A stretch of DNA of 64,000 nt from Bradyrhizobium yuanmingense (GCF_029167105.1 NZ_JARFML010000014.1:124001-188000); one strand, 5' to 3'; positions 17,222-27,561 are shown, counted from the stretch's first letter. Program-made: numbers and translations. Notes: a model not told the origin generated them from the letters alone.

Positions 17222-18124
17222 ATGGCTGACGCTCTGAAACAAGTTGCTTTCATCGGGATCGGCAAGATGGGCTTGCCGATGTCGGTGCTCGTCGCGAAAG
17301 CCGGCTACACCGTCACCGCGTTTGATCAGAGCGCGGCGAGGATCAGCGAGGCACGCGCGCAAGGCATTGCGAGTGCCGCCTCGCCGGCCGAGGCCGTGAG
17401 CGGCAAGGCTGCAGTGATCACGTCCCTGCCCGACGACGCCGCTCTGCGCGGCGCATTGCTCGGCCCCGCCGGCCTGATCGCCGCGATGGCACAAGGTGCC
17501 GTCTTGATCGAAACCAGCACTGTGAGCGTCGAAGCCTCGGCTGAGGTCGCGGCCGCCGCGCAGGCCCGTGGCATTGCCTATCTGCGCGCGCCGGTCTCCG
17601 GCAATGCCAGCATCGTGCACACGGGCGCGCTGACCTGCTTCGTCTCGGGGCCAAAGGACGCCTTCGAGAGCGCAAAGCCACTGTTCCAAGGCTTCACCCG
17701 CGCTCAGACCTATCTCGGCCCTGCCGAGGAAGCGCGCTACGCCAAACTCTCTGTCAACCTGATGATCGCGGTGTCGGCGGCAATGATGGCGGAGAGCCTG
17801 GCGCTGGCGCGCAAGGGCGGCATCGCCTGGCAGGACATTTTGAAGGTGCTCGACGACAGCGCGGTCGCCTCCCCCATGGTCAAGTACAAGACCGCGCCGC
17901 TGCGGACACGCGATTTCGAGTCCACCTTCTCGTGCAAGCAGATGGCCAAGGATCTCGACCTGATCCTGGGCGCCGGCCACGCCGTCGGCGTGCCGCTGCA
18001 GCTCGCAGCCCAAGTGCGCGAGACCTATGGCTCGCTGGTCGCACAAGGCGACGGCGACACCGACTTCATCGCGACGGTCAAGCATCTCGAACGGCTGTCC
18101 GGCCTCGGCGAACCGAAGCTGTGA
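17222..18124 (+). CDS. Beta-hydroxyacid dehydrogenase (3-hydroxyisobutyrate dehydrogenase family)
   Basis: 300 residues. N-terminal NAD(P) motif FIGIGKMGLPM at 10-20, substrate loop RAPVSGNAS near 122-130, and the catalytic lysine K175 with N179 in AKLSVNLMI, as in HIBADH/tartronate semialdehyde reductases. The C-terminal helical domain is complete. Oxidises a short 3-hydroxyacid or reduces the semialdehyde. No classical hydroxyquinol pathway needs this step, so it may process the non-aromatic half of the substrate. Start lies 21 bases after the amidohydrolase. Confidence 0.85.
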   Translation: MADALKQVAFIGIGKMGLPMSVLVAKAGYTVTAFDQSAARISEARAQGIASAASPAEAVSGKAAVITSLPDDAALRGALLGPAGLIAAMAQGAVLIETSTVSVEASAEVAAAAQARGIAYLRAPVSGNASIVHTGALTCFVSGPKDAFESAKPLFQGFTRAQTYLGPAEEARYAKLSVNLMIAVSAAMMAESLALARKGGIAWQDILKVLDDSAVASPMVKYKTAPLRTRDFESTFSCKQMAKDLDLILGAGHAVGVPLQLAAQVRETYGSLVAQGDGDTDFIATVKHLERLSGLGEPKL

Positions 18125-18139
18125 TAAACGGAGGCTGAC

Positions 18140-19024
18140 ATGCGTAACTTCAACGAAAACACGATCACGGATGCGGTGCTGGAGCGGATCGCGGACGCGA
18201 CCGACCCGCGCATCAAGCAGGTGAGCGAAGCGCTGGTGCGGCATCTTCACGCCTTCGTCCGCGAGGTGCGGCCGACCCAGAAGGAGTGGGAGTACGGCAT
18301 CGACTTCCTGACCCGCACAGGGCACATGTGCAACGACAAGCGCCAGGAGTTCATCCTGCTGTCGGACACGCTCGGCGTCTCCATGCTGGTCGACGCCATC
18401 AACCATCCGGTGCCAGAAGGCGCGACCGAGACCACGGTGCTCGGCCCGTTCTTCGTCCAGGCCGCGCCGGAGAAGGACAGCGGCGCTGACATCTCCGGGC
18501 CGTTGGAGGGCGATCCGATGCTGGTCACCGGCTCGGTCTCGGCCGTGGACGGAAAGCCGCTGGCCGGCGCAGTCGTGGACGTCTGGCACTCCGACGACGA
18601 CGGCTATTACGACGTGCAGCAGCTCGACAAGATCGACGATCTCGCGATGCGCGCCCGCTTCCACACCGATGCCAACGGCCGCTTCCATTTCTGGTCGATC
18701 AAACCGGCCGCCTATCCGATTCCGCATGACGGACCGGTCGGCGAGATGCTCGAGGTGCAGGGACGCCATCCCTGGCGCCCGGCGCACGTGCACTTCATGA
18801 TCTCAGCGCCCGGTTACGAGCAGCTGGTGACGCACGTCTTCGTTGCCGGCGACCAATATCTCGATAGCGACGTGGTGTTCGGCGTCAAGGACAGCCTGAT
18901 CCGCGAATTCGTCCGCCATCCCGCCGGCCGTGCGCCGGATGGTCGCATGGTGGAGCGCGACTATTTTCATCTCAACTATGATTTCGGCCTGAAGCAGGTC
19001 GCAAGCAACGCAAGAGCCGCTTAA
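18140..19024 (+). CDS. Hydroxyquinol 1,2-dioxygenase (intradiol)
   Basis: 294 residues from ATG with GGAGG upstream. N-terminal intradiol linker domain (about 1-95), then the catalytic beta-sandwich. The non-haem Fe(III) ligands are all present: a Tyr in DDGYYDVQ (156 or 157), Y192 in AAYPIPHDGP, H216 and H218 in RPAHVHFM. Length and spacing match hydroxyquinol rather than catechol dioxygenases. Cleaves 1,2,4-trihydroxybenzene to maleylacetate, the substrate of the reductase encoded upstream. Ends just before a small intercistronic hairpin. Confidence 0.9.
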   Translation: MRNFNENTITDAVLERIADATDPRIKQVSEALVRHLHAFVREVRPTQKEWEYGIDFLTRTGHMCNDKRQEFILLSDTLGVSMLVDAINHPVPEGATETTVLGPFFVQAAPEKDSGADISGPLEGDPMLVTGSVSAVDGKPLAGAVVDVWHSDDDGYYDVQQLDKIDDLAMRARFHTDANGRFHFWSIKPAAYPIPHDGPVGEMLEVQGRHPWRPAHVHFMISAPGYEQLVTHVFVAGDQYLDSDVVFGVKDSLIREFVRHPAGRAPDGRMVERDYFHLNYDFGLKQVASNARAA

Positions 19025-19032
19025 GCTCAACG

Positions 19033-19052
19033 ACGGACCAACAAGAGTCCGT
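19033..19052 (+). other. Intercistronic hairpin after dioxygenase gene
   Basis: ACGGAC (19033-19038) and GTCCGT (19047-19052) form a perfect 6-bp stem with an 8-base loop, followed by AAAAC rather than a T-run. It lies in the 51-base gap before the FAD oxidase and may protect or punctuate the message. Confidence 0.3.
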
Positions 19053-19075
19053 AAAACAGGGACGGGAGCTTTAGG

Positions 19076-20470
19076 ATGGGACCGCGGGTCAGCACGGGCA
19101 TTGTGGCCGAGCGCCTTGCCGGCATGATCGGTCCGCGCGCGAGCGTCGCGCGCGGCGTGCTCGATCAGCACGGGCAGAGCGAGTCGCACTATCAGAGCCT
19201 GCCGCCCGACATCGTGGTCTTCCCCGAGACCACGCAGGAGGTCGCCGAAATCGTCAAGCTCTGCGCCGGTGCGGGCATGCCGATCGTGCCGTTCGGTGCT
19301 GGGACCTCGCTCGAAGGCAATGCGGCGGCGGTCGCCGGCGGCGTCTGCTTCGACTTCGCGCGCATGAACAAGGTGCTCACGGTGCACGACAGTGACATGG
19401 ACGTCGTGGTGCAGCCCGGCATTACCCGCAAGCAGCTCAATGCGGAGCTGCGCAATACCGGCCTGTTCTTCCCGATCGATCCCGGCGCCGACGCTTCGAT
19501 CGGCGGCATGACGTCGACGCGCGCCTCCGGCACGATGGCGGTGCGCTACGGCACCATGAAGGACAACGTCATGGCGCTCGAGGTCGTGCTGGCCGACGGC
19601 CGCGTGATCCGCACCGCCCGGCGCGCGCGGAAATCGGCGGCGGGCTATGATCTGACGCGCATGTTCGTCGGCGCGGAAGGCACGCTCGGCGTCATCACGG
19701 AGATCACGCTGAAGGTACACCCCGTGCCGCAGGCGATCTCGGCCGCGGTCTGCAGCTTTGACACCCTACACGATGCGGTGGACACCGCGATCTCCGTGAT
19801 CCAGGCCGCGATCCCCGTGGCCCGCATCGAGCTGCTCGACGATGTCATGATGCGCGGCATCAATGCCTACGCCAAGCTCGGCTATCGCGAGGCCCCCACG
19901 CTGTTCTTCGAATTCCACGGCTCCGAGACGTCAGTCGCCGAGCAGGCAGAGGCGGCGCAGGCGATCGCGGCCGATCATGGCGGCCATGGCTTTGCCTGGG
20001 CCAAGGCGCAGGAAGACCGCAGCCGGCTCTGGCACGCCCGCGACAACACGCTCTATGCGAGCCTCGGCCTGCGGCCCGGCGCACGCGCCGTGATCACCGA
20101 CGTCTGCGTGCCGATCTCGCGTCTCGCCGAATGCCTGACCGAGACGCGGCGCGATGCGGACGCGCACGGCTTCACCGCACCGATCGTCGGCCATGTCGGC
20201 GATGGCAATTTCCACATGCTGATCCTGATCGATCCGACAAAGCCCGAGGAGGCCGAAGGCGCCAAGGCGCTGCAGGCCCGCATGGTCGCGCGCGCCATCG
20301 CCATGGACGGCACCTGCACCGGCGAGCATGGCATCGGGCTCGGCAAGATCGATTATCTCACCGACGAGCTTGGCGAAGCCGTGGACGTGATGCGATCGAT
20401 CAAGGCGGCGCTCGATCCCGACGGATTGATGAACCCAGGAAAGATCTTTGCGAGTGGAGCCAAAACATGA
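19076..20470 (+). CDS. FAD-linked oxidase, GlcD/D-lactate dehydrogenase type
   Basis: 464 residues. FAD-binding PCMH domain: VVFPETTQEVAEIVKLC, PFGAGTSLEGN near 77-87, FVGAEGTLGVITEI. C-terminal FAD-oxidase domain with the metal and substrate histidines in GHVGDGNFHM and the typical CTGEHGIGLGK near the end. Oxidises a 2-hydroxyacid and passes electrons to the respiratory chain or a partner. No GlcE/GlcF subunit is next to it, so it resembles the single-subunit D-lactate dehydrogenases. It would suit a hydroxyacid released beside the aromatic ring (inference). Confidence 0.85.
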   Translation: MGPRVSTGIVAERLAGMIGPRASVARGVLDQHGQSESHYQSLPPDIVVFPETTQEVAEIVKLCAGAGMPIVPFGAGTSLEGNAAAVAGGVCFDFARMNKVLTVHDSDMDVVVQPGITRKQLNAELRNTGLFFPIDPGADASIGGMTSTRASGTMAVRYGTMKDNVMALEVVLADGRVIRTARRARKSAAGYDLTRMFVGAEGTLGVITEITLKVHPVPQAISAAVCSFDTLHDAVDTAISVIQAAIPVARIELLDDVMMRGINAYAKLGYREAPTLFFEFHGSETSVAEQAEAAQAIAADHGGHGFAWAKAQEDRSRLWHARDNTLYASLGLRPGARAVITDVCVPISRLAECLTETRRDADAHGFTAPIVGHVGDGNFHMLILIDPTKPEEAEGAKALQARMVARAIAMDGTCTGEHGIGLGKIDYLTDELGEAVDVMRSIKAALDPDGLMNPGKIFASGAKT

Positions 20471-20480
20471 GCAACACGCC

Positions 20481-20484
<4 letters not shown>
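20467..20484 (+). other. Five-codon minicistron bridging two genes
   Basis: ATG AGC AAC ACG CCA TGA. Its ATG overlaps the TGA of the FAD oxidase (ATGA at 20467-20470), and its own TGA overlaps the ATG of the importer ATPase (ATGA at 20481-20484). A ribosome could terminate, restart, make five residues and restart again. This may set the ratio of oxidase to transporter or may be the relic of a shifted start. Confidence 0.35.
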
Positions 20485-21996
<1,512 letters not shown>

Positions 21997-22004
<8 letters not shown>

Positions 22005-22947
22005 GGTCGCAGTCGCTTCGGAGCCAAATCCGCTGCAACGCATTCCCGGCGTCGCCATGGTGCTGGTGCTGCTGATCGCGCTGTTCAGCGTAATCGCGCC
22101 CGGCTTCCTCTCGGTCGCCAACCTCTCCAACGTGCTGGTGCAATCGACCATCCTGACCATGCTCGCGCTGCCGATGACGCTCATCATCATGACGGAGGGG
22201 CTGGACCTGTCGATGGGCGCGGTGCTGACGCTGACTTCGCTCTGCGTCGCGATCGTGTCGCTCGCGACCAAGTCGATGCTGCTGGGCCTCGGCGCCGGCC
22301 TTCTGGTCGGCACGGCCTTTGGCGTTGCCAACGGCTGGCTGGTCGCCATTCTGGGCATACCGCCCTTCGTCGCGACCCTCGGCACGCTCGGCATGGCGCA
22401 GGGCCTGTCGCTGATCGTCAGCGACGGCCAGAGCGTGGTCGGCATCCCCCACAGCGTGCGCGACATCTACTCGGCGACGCTGCTCGGCATTCCCGTGCCG
22501 ATCGTGATGGCGCTGGTGACTTATGCGGCGTTTCACGGCCTGCTCTATCACACCCGCTTCGGCACCTACATCTTCGCGCTCGGCGGCAACCGCGAGGCAC
22601 TGCGCTATGCCGGGCTCTCGCCCAACAGGCTGCTGATCGCGGTCTATGCGATCGGCGGCGCCATGGCCGGCATCGCGGGCCTGTTGATGACCGCACGCAT
22701 GAACTCCGGCCATCCCACCGCCGGCCTCGGTCTGGAATTCGATGCCATCGCGGCCGTCGCCGTCGGCGGCACCTCGTTCGAGCGCGGCAATGGCTGGCTG
22801 CTCGGTACGCTGCTCGGAGTCCTTTCCGTCGGCGTGTTGCGCAACGGGTTGAACCTGATCTCGCTGCCCTCTTCGGTGCAGGTCGCCAGCGTCGGCGTGC
22901 TCGTCATCGTTGCCCTGTTCCTCGACGGCCTCAGGAGCCGCACATGA
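21997..22947 (+). CDS. Sugar-type ABC importer permease 1 (second system)
   Basis: 316 residues; starts 8 bases inside the ATPase gene. Helices begin at about residue 20 (VAMVLVLLIALFSVIAPGF). Family motifs MTLIIMTEGLDLSMGAVLTL and FDAIAAVAVGGTSFERGNGW. It differs clearly from the next permease, so the channel is probably a heterodimer, as in the AI-2 (LsrC/LsrD) importer architecture. Inner membrane. Confidence 0.88.
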
Positions 22948-23921
22948 CCGACATCACCAAGGGCGCCATCGCGCCGCCCCGCTCCTTCCTGTCGCAGGAC
23001 GCGGTCCAGCTGTTCTATCGCCTGCTCGCGGCTTTCCTGATCTGCGCGGTGCTCGCCGTGCTCAGCGATTCCTTCCTGAGCCTCGGCAACATCCTCAACG
23101 TGCTGAGGCAGGCGAGCCTGACCTTCTTCATCGCCTCCGGCCTGACGCTGGTGGTGCTCACGGCCGGCCTCGATCTCTCCGTCGGCGCCAATGTCGCGCT
23201 GTCCGCCTGCCTCGCCGGCACCGTGATCCACAAGACCGGCTCGCCGGCGCTCGGCATCCTCACCGGACTTGCCTGCGGCGGCATCGTCGGCCTGATCAAC
23301 GGCGTCATGGTCACGGCGCTCCGCATCCCCTCCTTCATCGCCACCTATGGCATGCTCTGGGTGCTGAACGGCCTCACCTATTGGTACATGGCGGGCGAGA
23401 CCCTGCACGGCTTCCCAGCCGGCTTCCGCCAGATCGGCAGCGGCTATCTGTTCGGCCTGCCGATCCCGGTCTATCTGCTGCTGGTGTTCCTGGGGATCGG
23501 GACGTTCTTCGCGCAGCGCACGGTCTGGGGCCAGGAGATCTATGCGATCGGCGCCAATCCGGTCGCAGCGAGGCTCTCCGGCATTCCGGTCGCGCGGCGC
23601 CTGCTGCTGGTCTACGCGGTCTCGGGCACCATGGCGGGACTTGCCTCGATCATCTTCCTGTCGCGGCTCAATTCGGCCGAGGCGGACATCGGCGAGAGCC
23701 TGACGCTGCCGGCGATCGCGGCCGTGCTGATCGGCGGCACCTCGCTGTTCGGCGGCGTCGGCACCGTGTTCGGCACCTTCATCGGCGCGCTGATCCTGAC
23801 CCTGGTGCTGAACGGCATGAACCTGCTCGCGGTCAGCGCCAATTGGCAGCCGCTCGTCACCGGCGTCATCGTCATTCTCGCGGTCTGGCTCGACATGAAG
23901 ACCCGCCGCCGCGCGCAATGA
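22944..23921 (+). CDS. Sugar-type ABC importer permease 2 (second system)
   Basis: 325 residues, ATGA overlap with permease 1. Motifs LTLVVLTAGLDLSVGANVAL in the early helices and AVLIGGTSLFGGVGTVFGTF late in the protein; about 9 hydrophobic segments. Pairs with the preceding permease. A very long open frame starting at 22910 and running through this gene into the binding protein is an out-of-frame shadow here and only becomes coding at 23963. Confidence 0.88.
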   Translation: MTDITKGAIAPPRSFLSQDAVQLFYRLLAAFLICAVLAVLSDSFLSLGNILNVLRQASLTFFIASGLTLVVLTAGLDLSVGANVALSACLAGTVIHKTGSPALGILTGLACGGIVGLINGVMVTALRIPSFIATYGMLWVLNGLTYWYMAGETLHGFPAGFRQIGSGYLFGLPIPVYLLLVFLGIGTFFAQRTVWGQEIYAIGANPVAARLSGIPVARRLLLVYAVSGTMAGLASIIFLSRLNSAEADIGESLTLPAIAAVLIGGTSLFGGVGTVFGTFIGALILTLVLNGMNLLAVSANWQPLVTGVIVILAVWLDMKTRRRAQ

Positions 23922-23962
23922 GTTCTAGCAATCCAACAAGCAAAATGAGGGATGGAGGCAAC

Positions 23963-24937
23963 ATGAGAAAGACAATTGGCTATGTGGCGCTGCCGCTGCT
24001 GATGGCGGCCGCGTTCACGAATGCGGCACATGCGGACGGCGAGACCATCGCCGTCTTCACCAAGAACCAGACCAATCCGTTCTTCCAGACGGTGCGGGTC
24101 GGCGCCGACAACATGGCGAAGGTGCTGAACGCGAAGACGCTGCAGTACATCCCGACCAAGCCGGACTCGATTCCCGAGCAGCTCAGCCAGATCGAGGACG
24201 TCGTGGTGAAGAAGCCGAGCGCGATCGTGTTCACGCCGGTCGATTACAAGGCGATGGTGCCGGGCGTCGAGAAGATCAACGAGGCCAAGATCCCGGTCGT
24301 CAACATCACCGACCGTTCGGCCGGCGGCAAGTTCCTGTCCTTCGTCGGCGCCGACGATTACAGCCTCGGGCTGGAGACAGCGCGCTTCCTGCTCAAGACA
24401 CTCGGCGGCAAGGGCAACATCGTCATCATCGAGGGCGTCAAGGGCTCGCTGACCAATGTCGACCGCGTGCGCGGCTTCAACGACGCGCTGAAGGAAGCCC
24501 CCGGCGCCAAGCTCTTGGCCTCGCAGCCCGGCAATTATCAGCGGCTCCAGGCGCTCCAGGTCATGGAGAATTTGATGCAGTCGAATTCGCAGATCGACGG
24601 CGTGCTGGCGGCCAACGATGCCATGGCGGTCGGCGCGATCGAGGCGCTCGACGGCGCCAACCGCAAGGCGCAGGTGATCGGCATCAACGGCACCAAGGAG
24701 GCGATCGACGCGATCAAGTCCGGCAAGCTGCTGGCGAGCGGCGACTACAACGGCTTTGCGCAAGGCTGCCTCGGCACCATGATGGCGATCCGCTCCTTGC
24801 GGGGCCAGCCTGTCATCAGCGAGATCGTGCTGAAGCCGACGGTCATCACCAAGGACAATTACCAGCCGTTCGACGTGCCGCTGGAACAGCGGACCTGCCC
24901 GACTTTCGAGGACGCCGGCAAGCTCAGCGCGAAGTAG
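23963..24937 (+). CDS. Sugar-type ABC importer binding protein (second system)
   Basis: 324 residues from ATG at 23963 with GGAGG six bases upstream. Signal peptide MRKTIGYVALPLLMAAAF with cleavage after AHA. Mature type I fold: IAVFTKNQTNPFFQTVRVG, SAIVFTPVDYKAMVPG, VVNITDRSAGG, GVLAANDAMAVGAIEAL, VIGINGTKEAIDAI. Periplasmic ligand capture. Encoded last in the importer set, followed by a strong hairpin and the YciI gene. Ligand unknown; its position in an aromatic operon argues against a plain housekeeping sugar role. Confidence 0.88.
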   Translation: MRKTIGYVALPLLMAAAFTNAAHADGETIAVFTKNQTNPFFQTVRVGADNMAKVLNAKTLQYIPTKPDSIPEQLSQIEDVVVKKPSAIVFTPVDYKAMVPGVEKINEAKIPVVNITDRSAGGKFLSFVGADDYSLGLETARFLLKTLGGKGNIVIIEGVKGSLTNVDRVRGFNDALKEAPGAKLLASQPGNYQRLQALQVMENLMQSNSQIDGVLAANDAMAVGAIEALDGANRKAQVIGINGTKEAIDAIKSGKLLASGDYNGFAQGCLGTMMAIRSLRGQPVISEIVLKPTVITKDNYQPFDVPLEQRTCPTFEDAGKLSAK

Positions 24938-24955
24938 CTCCGTCACCCCAAGCCC

Positions 24956-24980
24956 GGACGGCCGCAGCCTGCGGCCGTCC
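24956..24980 (+). terminator. Perfect 11-bp hairpin after binding-protein gene
   Basis: GGACGGCCGCA, loop GCC, TGCGGCCGTCC. Very stable stem, 18 bases after the stop codon, followed by CAACAAC and no T-run. Best read as an attenuating or message-stabilising stem that may lower expression of the YciI gene relative to the importer; full termination is doubtful. Confidence 0.5.
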
Positions 24981-25009
24981 CAACAACGAAGCCAAGAAAC
25001 GGAGACAGC

Positions 25010-25297
25010 ATGCTGTTCGCCATTCACGCCCTCGACCGCACCGGCGCGTTGCCGACGCGGCTCGCCAATTACGACGCCCACAAGGCTTTCCTCAGCGACA
25101 CCTCGCGCTTCGGCGTCAAGATCGTGATGTCCGGTCCGCTCGTCTCCGACGACGGCCAGACCATGATCGGCAGCCTGTTCCTGATCGAGGCTCCCGGCCG
25201 CGCCGAGGTCGAAGCCTTCAACCGCGCAGATCCCTTTGCCGCGGCCGGCATCTGGGACAAAGTCACGATCACCGGCTTCCTGCGCCGGCAGGGTTGA
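25010..25297 (+). CDS. YciI family protein
   Basis: 95 residues, GGAGACAGC before the ATG. MLFAIHALDRTG, HKAFLSDTSRFGVKIVMSGP and DPFAAAGIWDKVTITGF follow the YciI pattern, including the conserved His (HKAFL) and Asp (ADPF) of the active-site cleft. YciI relatives include TftG, which removes HCl from 5-chlorohydroxyquinol in 2,4,5-T degradation; that is known for the family, not shown here. As the last gene of a hydroxyquinol operon, an auxiliary quinol/quinone step is a reasonable inference. Confidence 0.85.
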   Translation: MLFAIHALDRTGALPTRLANYDAHKAFLSDTSRFGVKIVMSGPLVSDDGQTMIGSLFLIEAPGRAEVEAFNRADPFAAAGIWDKVTITGFLRRQG

Positions 25298-25551
25298 GGT
25301 CCGCCACCACGAAAGTGCGTAAACAACCCCATGCACAGTAGAACGGGGCTTGTTTCCGCTTACGAATTTCCGATGCACCGCGCGGCCTCGCATCCGAGGC
25401 CAATGCCGACGCAAATCGGCGGTGGATTTTGACTCGTCGGGCAAAACAGGGGCATAGTGCCATCATCGCCCGATGTCAGTCCCGTCCGCCGTCGGGGCAC
25501 CCGCCCAAGCGTCGGCGCGACTAACGCGACACGGACTGGCGTCGGATCCCC
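25298..25551. repeat. Intergenic region with stacked hairpins, possibly a dispersed repeat
   Basis: 254 bases between two convergent operons. GGCCTCG-CATC-CGAGGCC (25384-25401) is a perfect 7-bp hairpin, and GCCGA/TCGGC (25405-25420) a second one followed by GGTGGATTTT. Together they could end transcription from the plus-strand island. The surrounding text (AAACAACCCCATGCACAGTAG, TTTTGACTCGTCGGGCAAAA) reminds me of intergenic sequence seen repeatedly in Bradyrhizobium, but that is memory and unverified. Confidence 0.4.
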
Positions 25552-26544
25552 TCAGCTGCTCATTGCCGGCGCAGCCTCTTCGAGATGACAGGCCACCCAC
25601 TGCTCGGCTCCAGCCGCGCGCAGCGTCGGCTCCTCGCTCCGGCAGCGGTCGAACACGAACGGGCAGCGGGTGTGGAAGCGGCATCCCTTCGGCGGATTGA
25701 TCGGGCTCGGCACGTCGCCCTTGAGGATGATGGGATTACGCTGGGCTCCGGGCTCCGGCAGCGGCACGGCCGAAAGCAGCGCCTTGGTGTAGGGATGCCT
25801 TGGCGCGGCAAATATCTCGCGGCGCGGGGCCACCTCGACGATCTTGCCGAGATACATCACCGCGACGCGGTGGGTCATGTGCTCGACGATGGCAAGATCG
25901 TGGCTGATGAACAGTAGCGCGAGACCGAACTCGCGCTGGAGATCCTGCAAGAGATTGACGATCTGCGCCTTAACCGAGACATCGAGCGCGGAGACCGCCT
26001 CGTCGCAGACGATCAGCTCGGGCTCGGCAGCCAGCGCCCGCGCGATGCCGATGCGCTGACGCTGGCCGCCGGAGAATTCGTGCGGCCTGCGGTTCAGCGC
26101 CTCGCGCGGCAGGCGCACCGTGTCCATCAGCGATGTGACACGGACCTCGAGATCCTCGGCAGATTTGGCGAGGCCGAAATTACGGATCGGCTCGGCAAGA
26201 ATGTCGCGCACGCGCATGCGCGGATTGAGGCTCGAGAACGGATCCTGGAACACGACCTGCACGCGGCGGCGCATCTGGCGCATCGTGCCCGGTGCGGCGT
26301 CGTCGATCCTCTGGCCATCGAGGATGACCTGGCCCGAGGTGATCTCGAACAGTCGCAGGATGGCGCGGCCGACCGTCGATTTTCCGCAGCCGGACTCGCC
26401 GACCAGCGACAGCGTCTCGCCGCGCGCGATCTCGAAGGAGACGCCGTCCACCGCGTAGACGAATTCGGTTTGCCGTCCGAAGAGGCCCTTGTTGATCGGA
26501 AAGTGCTTCTTGAGGTCGTTGACCTGGAGCAGCGGAACACTCAT
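25552..26544 (-). CDS. Peptide/nickel-type ABC importer ATPase (DppF-like), system A
   Basis: 330 residues from ATG at 26544, overlapping the previous stop by ATGA. Walker A GESGCGKST near 49-57, VFQDPFSSLNPRM (Q-loop), signature FSGGQRQRIG, Walker B LIVCDEAVSALDVS, switch FISHDLAIVEH. C-terminal oligopeptide domain with the cysteine pattern CRFHTRCPFVFDRC. Note DEAVSALD, the usual variant in DppF. Last gene of the A transporter (binding protein, two permeases, two ATPases). Confidence 0.9.
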   Translation of the reverse strand: MSVPLLQVNDLKKHFPINKGLFGRQTEFVYAVDGVSFEIARGETLSLVGESGCGKSTVGRAILRLFEITSGQVILDGQRIDDAAPGTMRQMRRRVQVVFQDPFSSLNPRMRVRDILAEPIRNFGLAKSAEDLEVRVTSLMDTVRLPREALNRRPHEFSGGQRQRIGIARALAAEPELIVCDEAVSALDVSVKAQIVNLLQDLQREFGLALLFISHDLAIVEHMTHRVAVMYLGKIVEVAPRREIFAAPRHPYTKALLSAVPLPEPGAQRNPIILKGDVPSPINPPKGCRFHTRCPFVFDRCRSEEPTLRAAGAEQWVACHLEEAAPAMSS

Positions 26545-27530
26545 GCCGCGATCGCTCCCTTGGCTGCGTAATGGCACGCAGCGATGTGGCGCGGGCCCTT
26601 CTCTTCCAGTCCCGGCGCATATTGGCGGCAGACGTCGGTGGCGAGCGCACAGCGGCCGGCGAAGACGCAGCCTGTGATGGGCTTGCGGAGGTCGGGCACC
26701 TGCCCCGGGATTTCGGCGAGGCGGGTCGCAGTGCCCGCGAGCGAGGAGCCGAGCTTCGGCACCGCACCCAACAGGCCTTGCGTATAGGGGTGCCGCGGCG
26801 AGCGGAACAGCTCGGCCACCGGCGCCTCCTCGACCTTGCGGCCGGCATACATCACCATGACACGCTCGGCGATCTCGGCGACGACGCCGAGATCGTGGGT
26901 GATCAGGATGATGGCCGCACCGACCCGGCGCTTCAGGTCCAGCATCAGCTTGAGGATCTGCGCCTGGATCGTCACGTCGAGGGCGGTGGTCGGCTCGTCC
27001 GCAATGAGAAGCTTCGGATTGCAGGCCAGCGCGACCGCGATCATCACGCGCTGGCGCATGCCGCCTGACAGCTGGTGCGGATATTCGCCGACGCGCCGTT
27101 TCGGCTCGGGAATGCCGACCAGCGTCAGCATCTCGACCGCATGCGCCTCCGCCGCCTGCTTGTCGAGACCCTGATGAATCATCAAGGTCTCGCGGATCTG
27201 GCGGCCGACGGTGAGCACCGGGTTCAGGCTCGTCATCGGTTCCTGAAAGATCATGGAGATGTCGTTGCCGCGGATCGCGCGCATCTCGCGGTCGGACAGT
27301 TTCAAGAGATCCCTGCCCGCGAAGCGGATGCTGCCTGCGATCCGGCCCGGCGGCTCCGGAATCAACCGCATCAAGGACATCGACGTCACCGACTTGCCGC
27401 AGCCGGACTCGCCGACGATGGCGAGCGTCTCGCCCTCGTTGACATGGAAGGACACTCCGTCGACCGCGCGGTTGATGCCGCCGGGCGTACGGAAATGGGT
27501 CTGGAGGTTCTCGACTTCGAGCAAAGCCAT
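26541..27530 (-). CDS. Peptide/nickel-type ABC importer ATPase (DppD-like), system A
   Basis: 329 residues from ATG at 27530; the 22-residue upstream extension is not family-like. Walker A GESGCGKSV, Q-loop IFQEPMTSLNPVL, signature LSGGMRQRVMIA, Walker B LLIADEPTTALDVT, switch LITHDLGVVAE, and C-terminal GCVFAGRCALATDVC. Heterodimerises with the DppF-like protein. Starts 31 bases after the DppC-like permease. Confidence 0.9.
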   Translation of the reverse strand: MALLEVENLQTHFRTPGGINRAVDGVSFHVNEGETLAIVGESGCGKSVTSMSLMRLIPEPPGRIAGSIRFAGRDLLKLSDREMRAIRGNDISMIFQEPMTSLNPVLTVGRQIRETLMIHQGLDKQAAEAHAVEMLTLVGIPEPKRRVGEYPHQLSGGMRQRVMIAVALACNPKLLIADEPTTALDVTIQAQILKLMLDLKRRVGAAIILITHDLGVVAEIAERVMVMYAGRKVEEAPVAELFRSPRHPYTQGLLGAVPKLGSSLAGTATRLAEIPGQVPDLRKPITGCVFAGRCALATDVCRQYAPGLEEKGPRHIAACHYAAKGAIAA

Positions 27531-27561
27531 CGCAATCAGCCTCGATCCATCACAGACAACA

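Noticed and set aside
15815..18793. A 992-codon open frame on the minus strand
   Set aside because: It covers the amidohydrolase, dehydrogenase and dioxygenase in antisense; composition is His/Arg/Asp-rich as in typical shadows, with no domain.
22910..23962. Apparent fusion of 351 residues to the second binding protein
   Set aside because: This part is out of frame over permease 2 and lacks a signal; the true start is ATG 23963 with ribosome site and signal peptide.
25425..25470. TTGACT and CATAGT boxes as a plus-strand promoter
   Set aside because: Spacing is 18 bases but there is no plus-strand gene downstream for over 15 kb; more likely part of the intergenic repeat.
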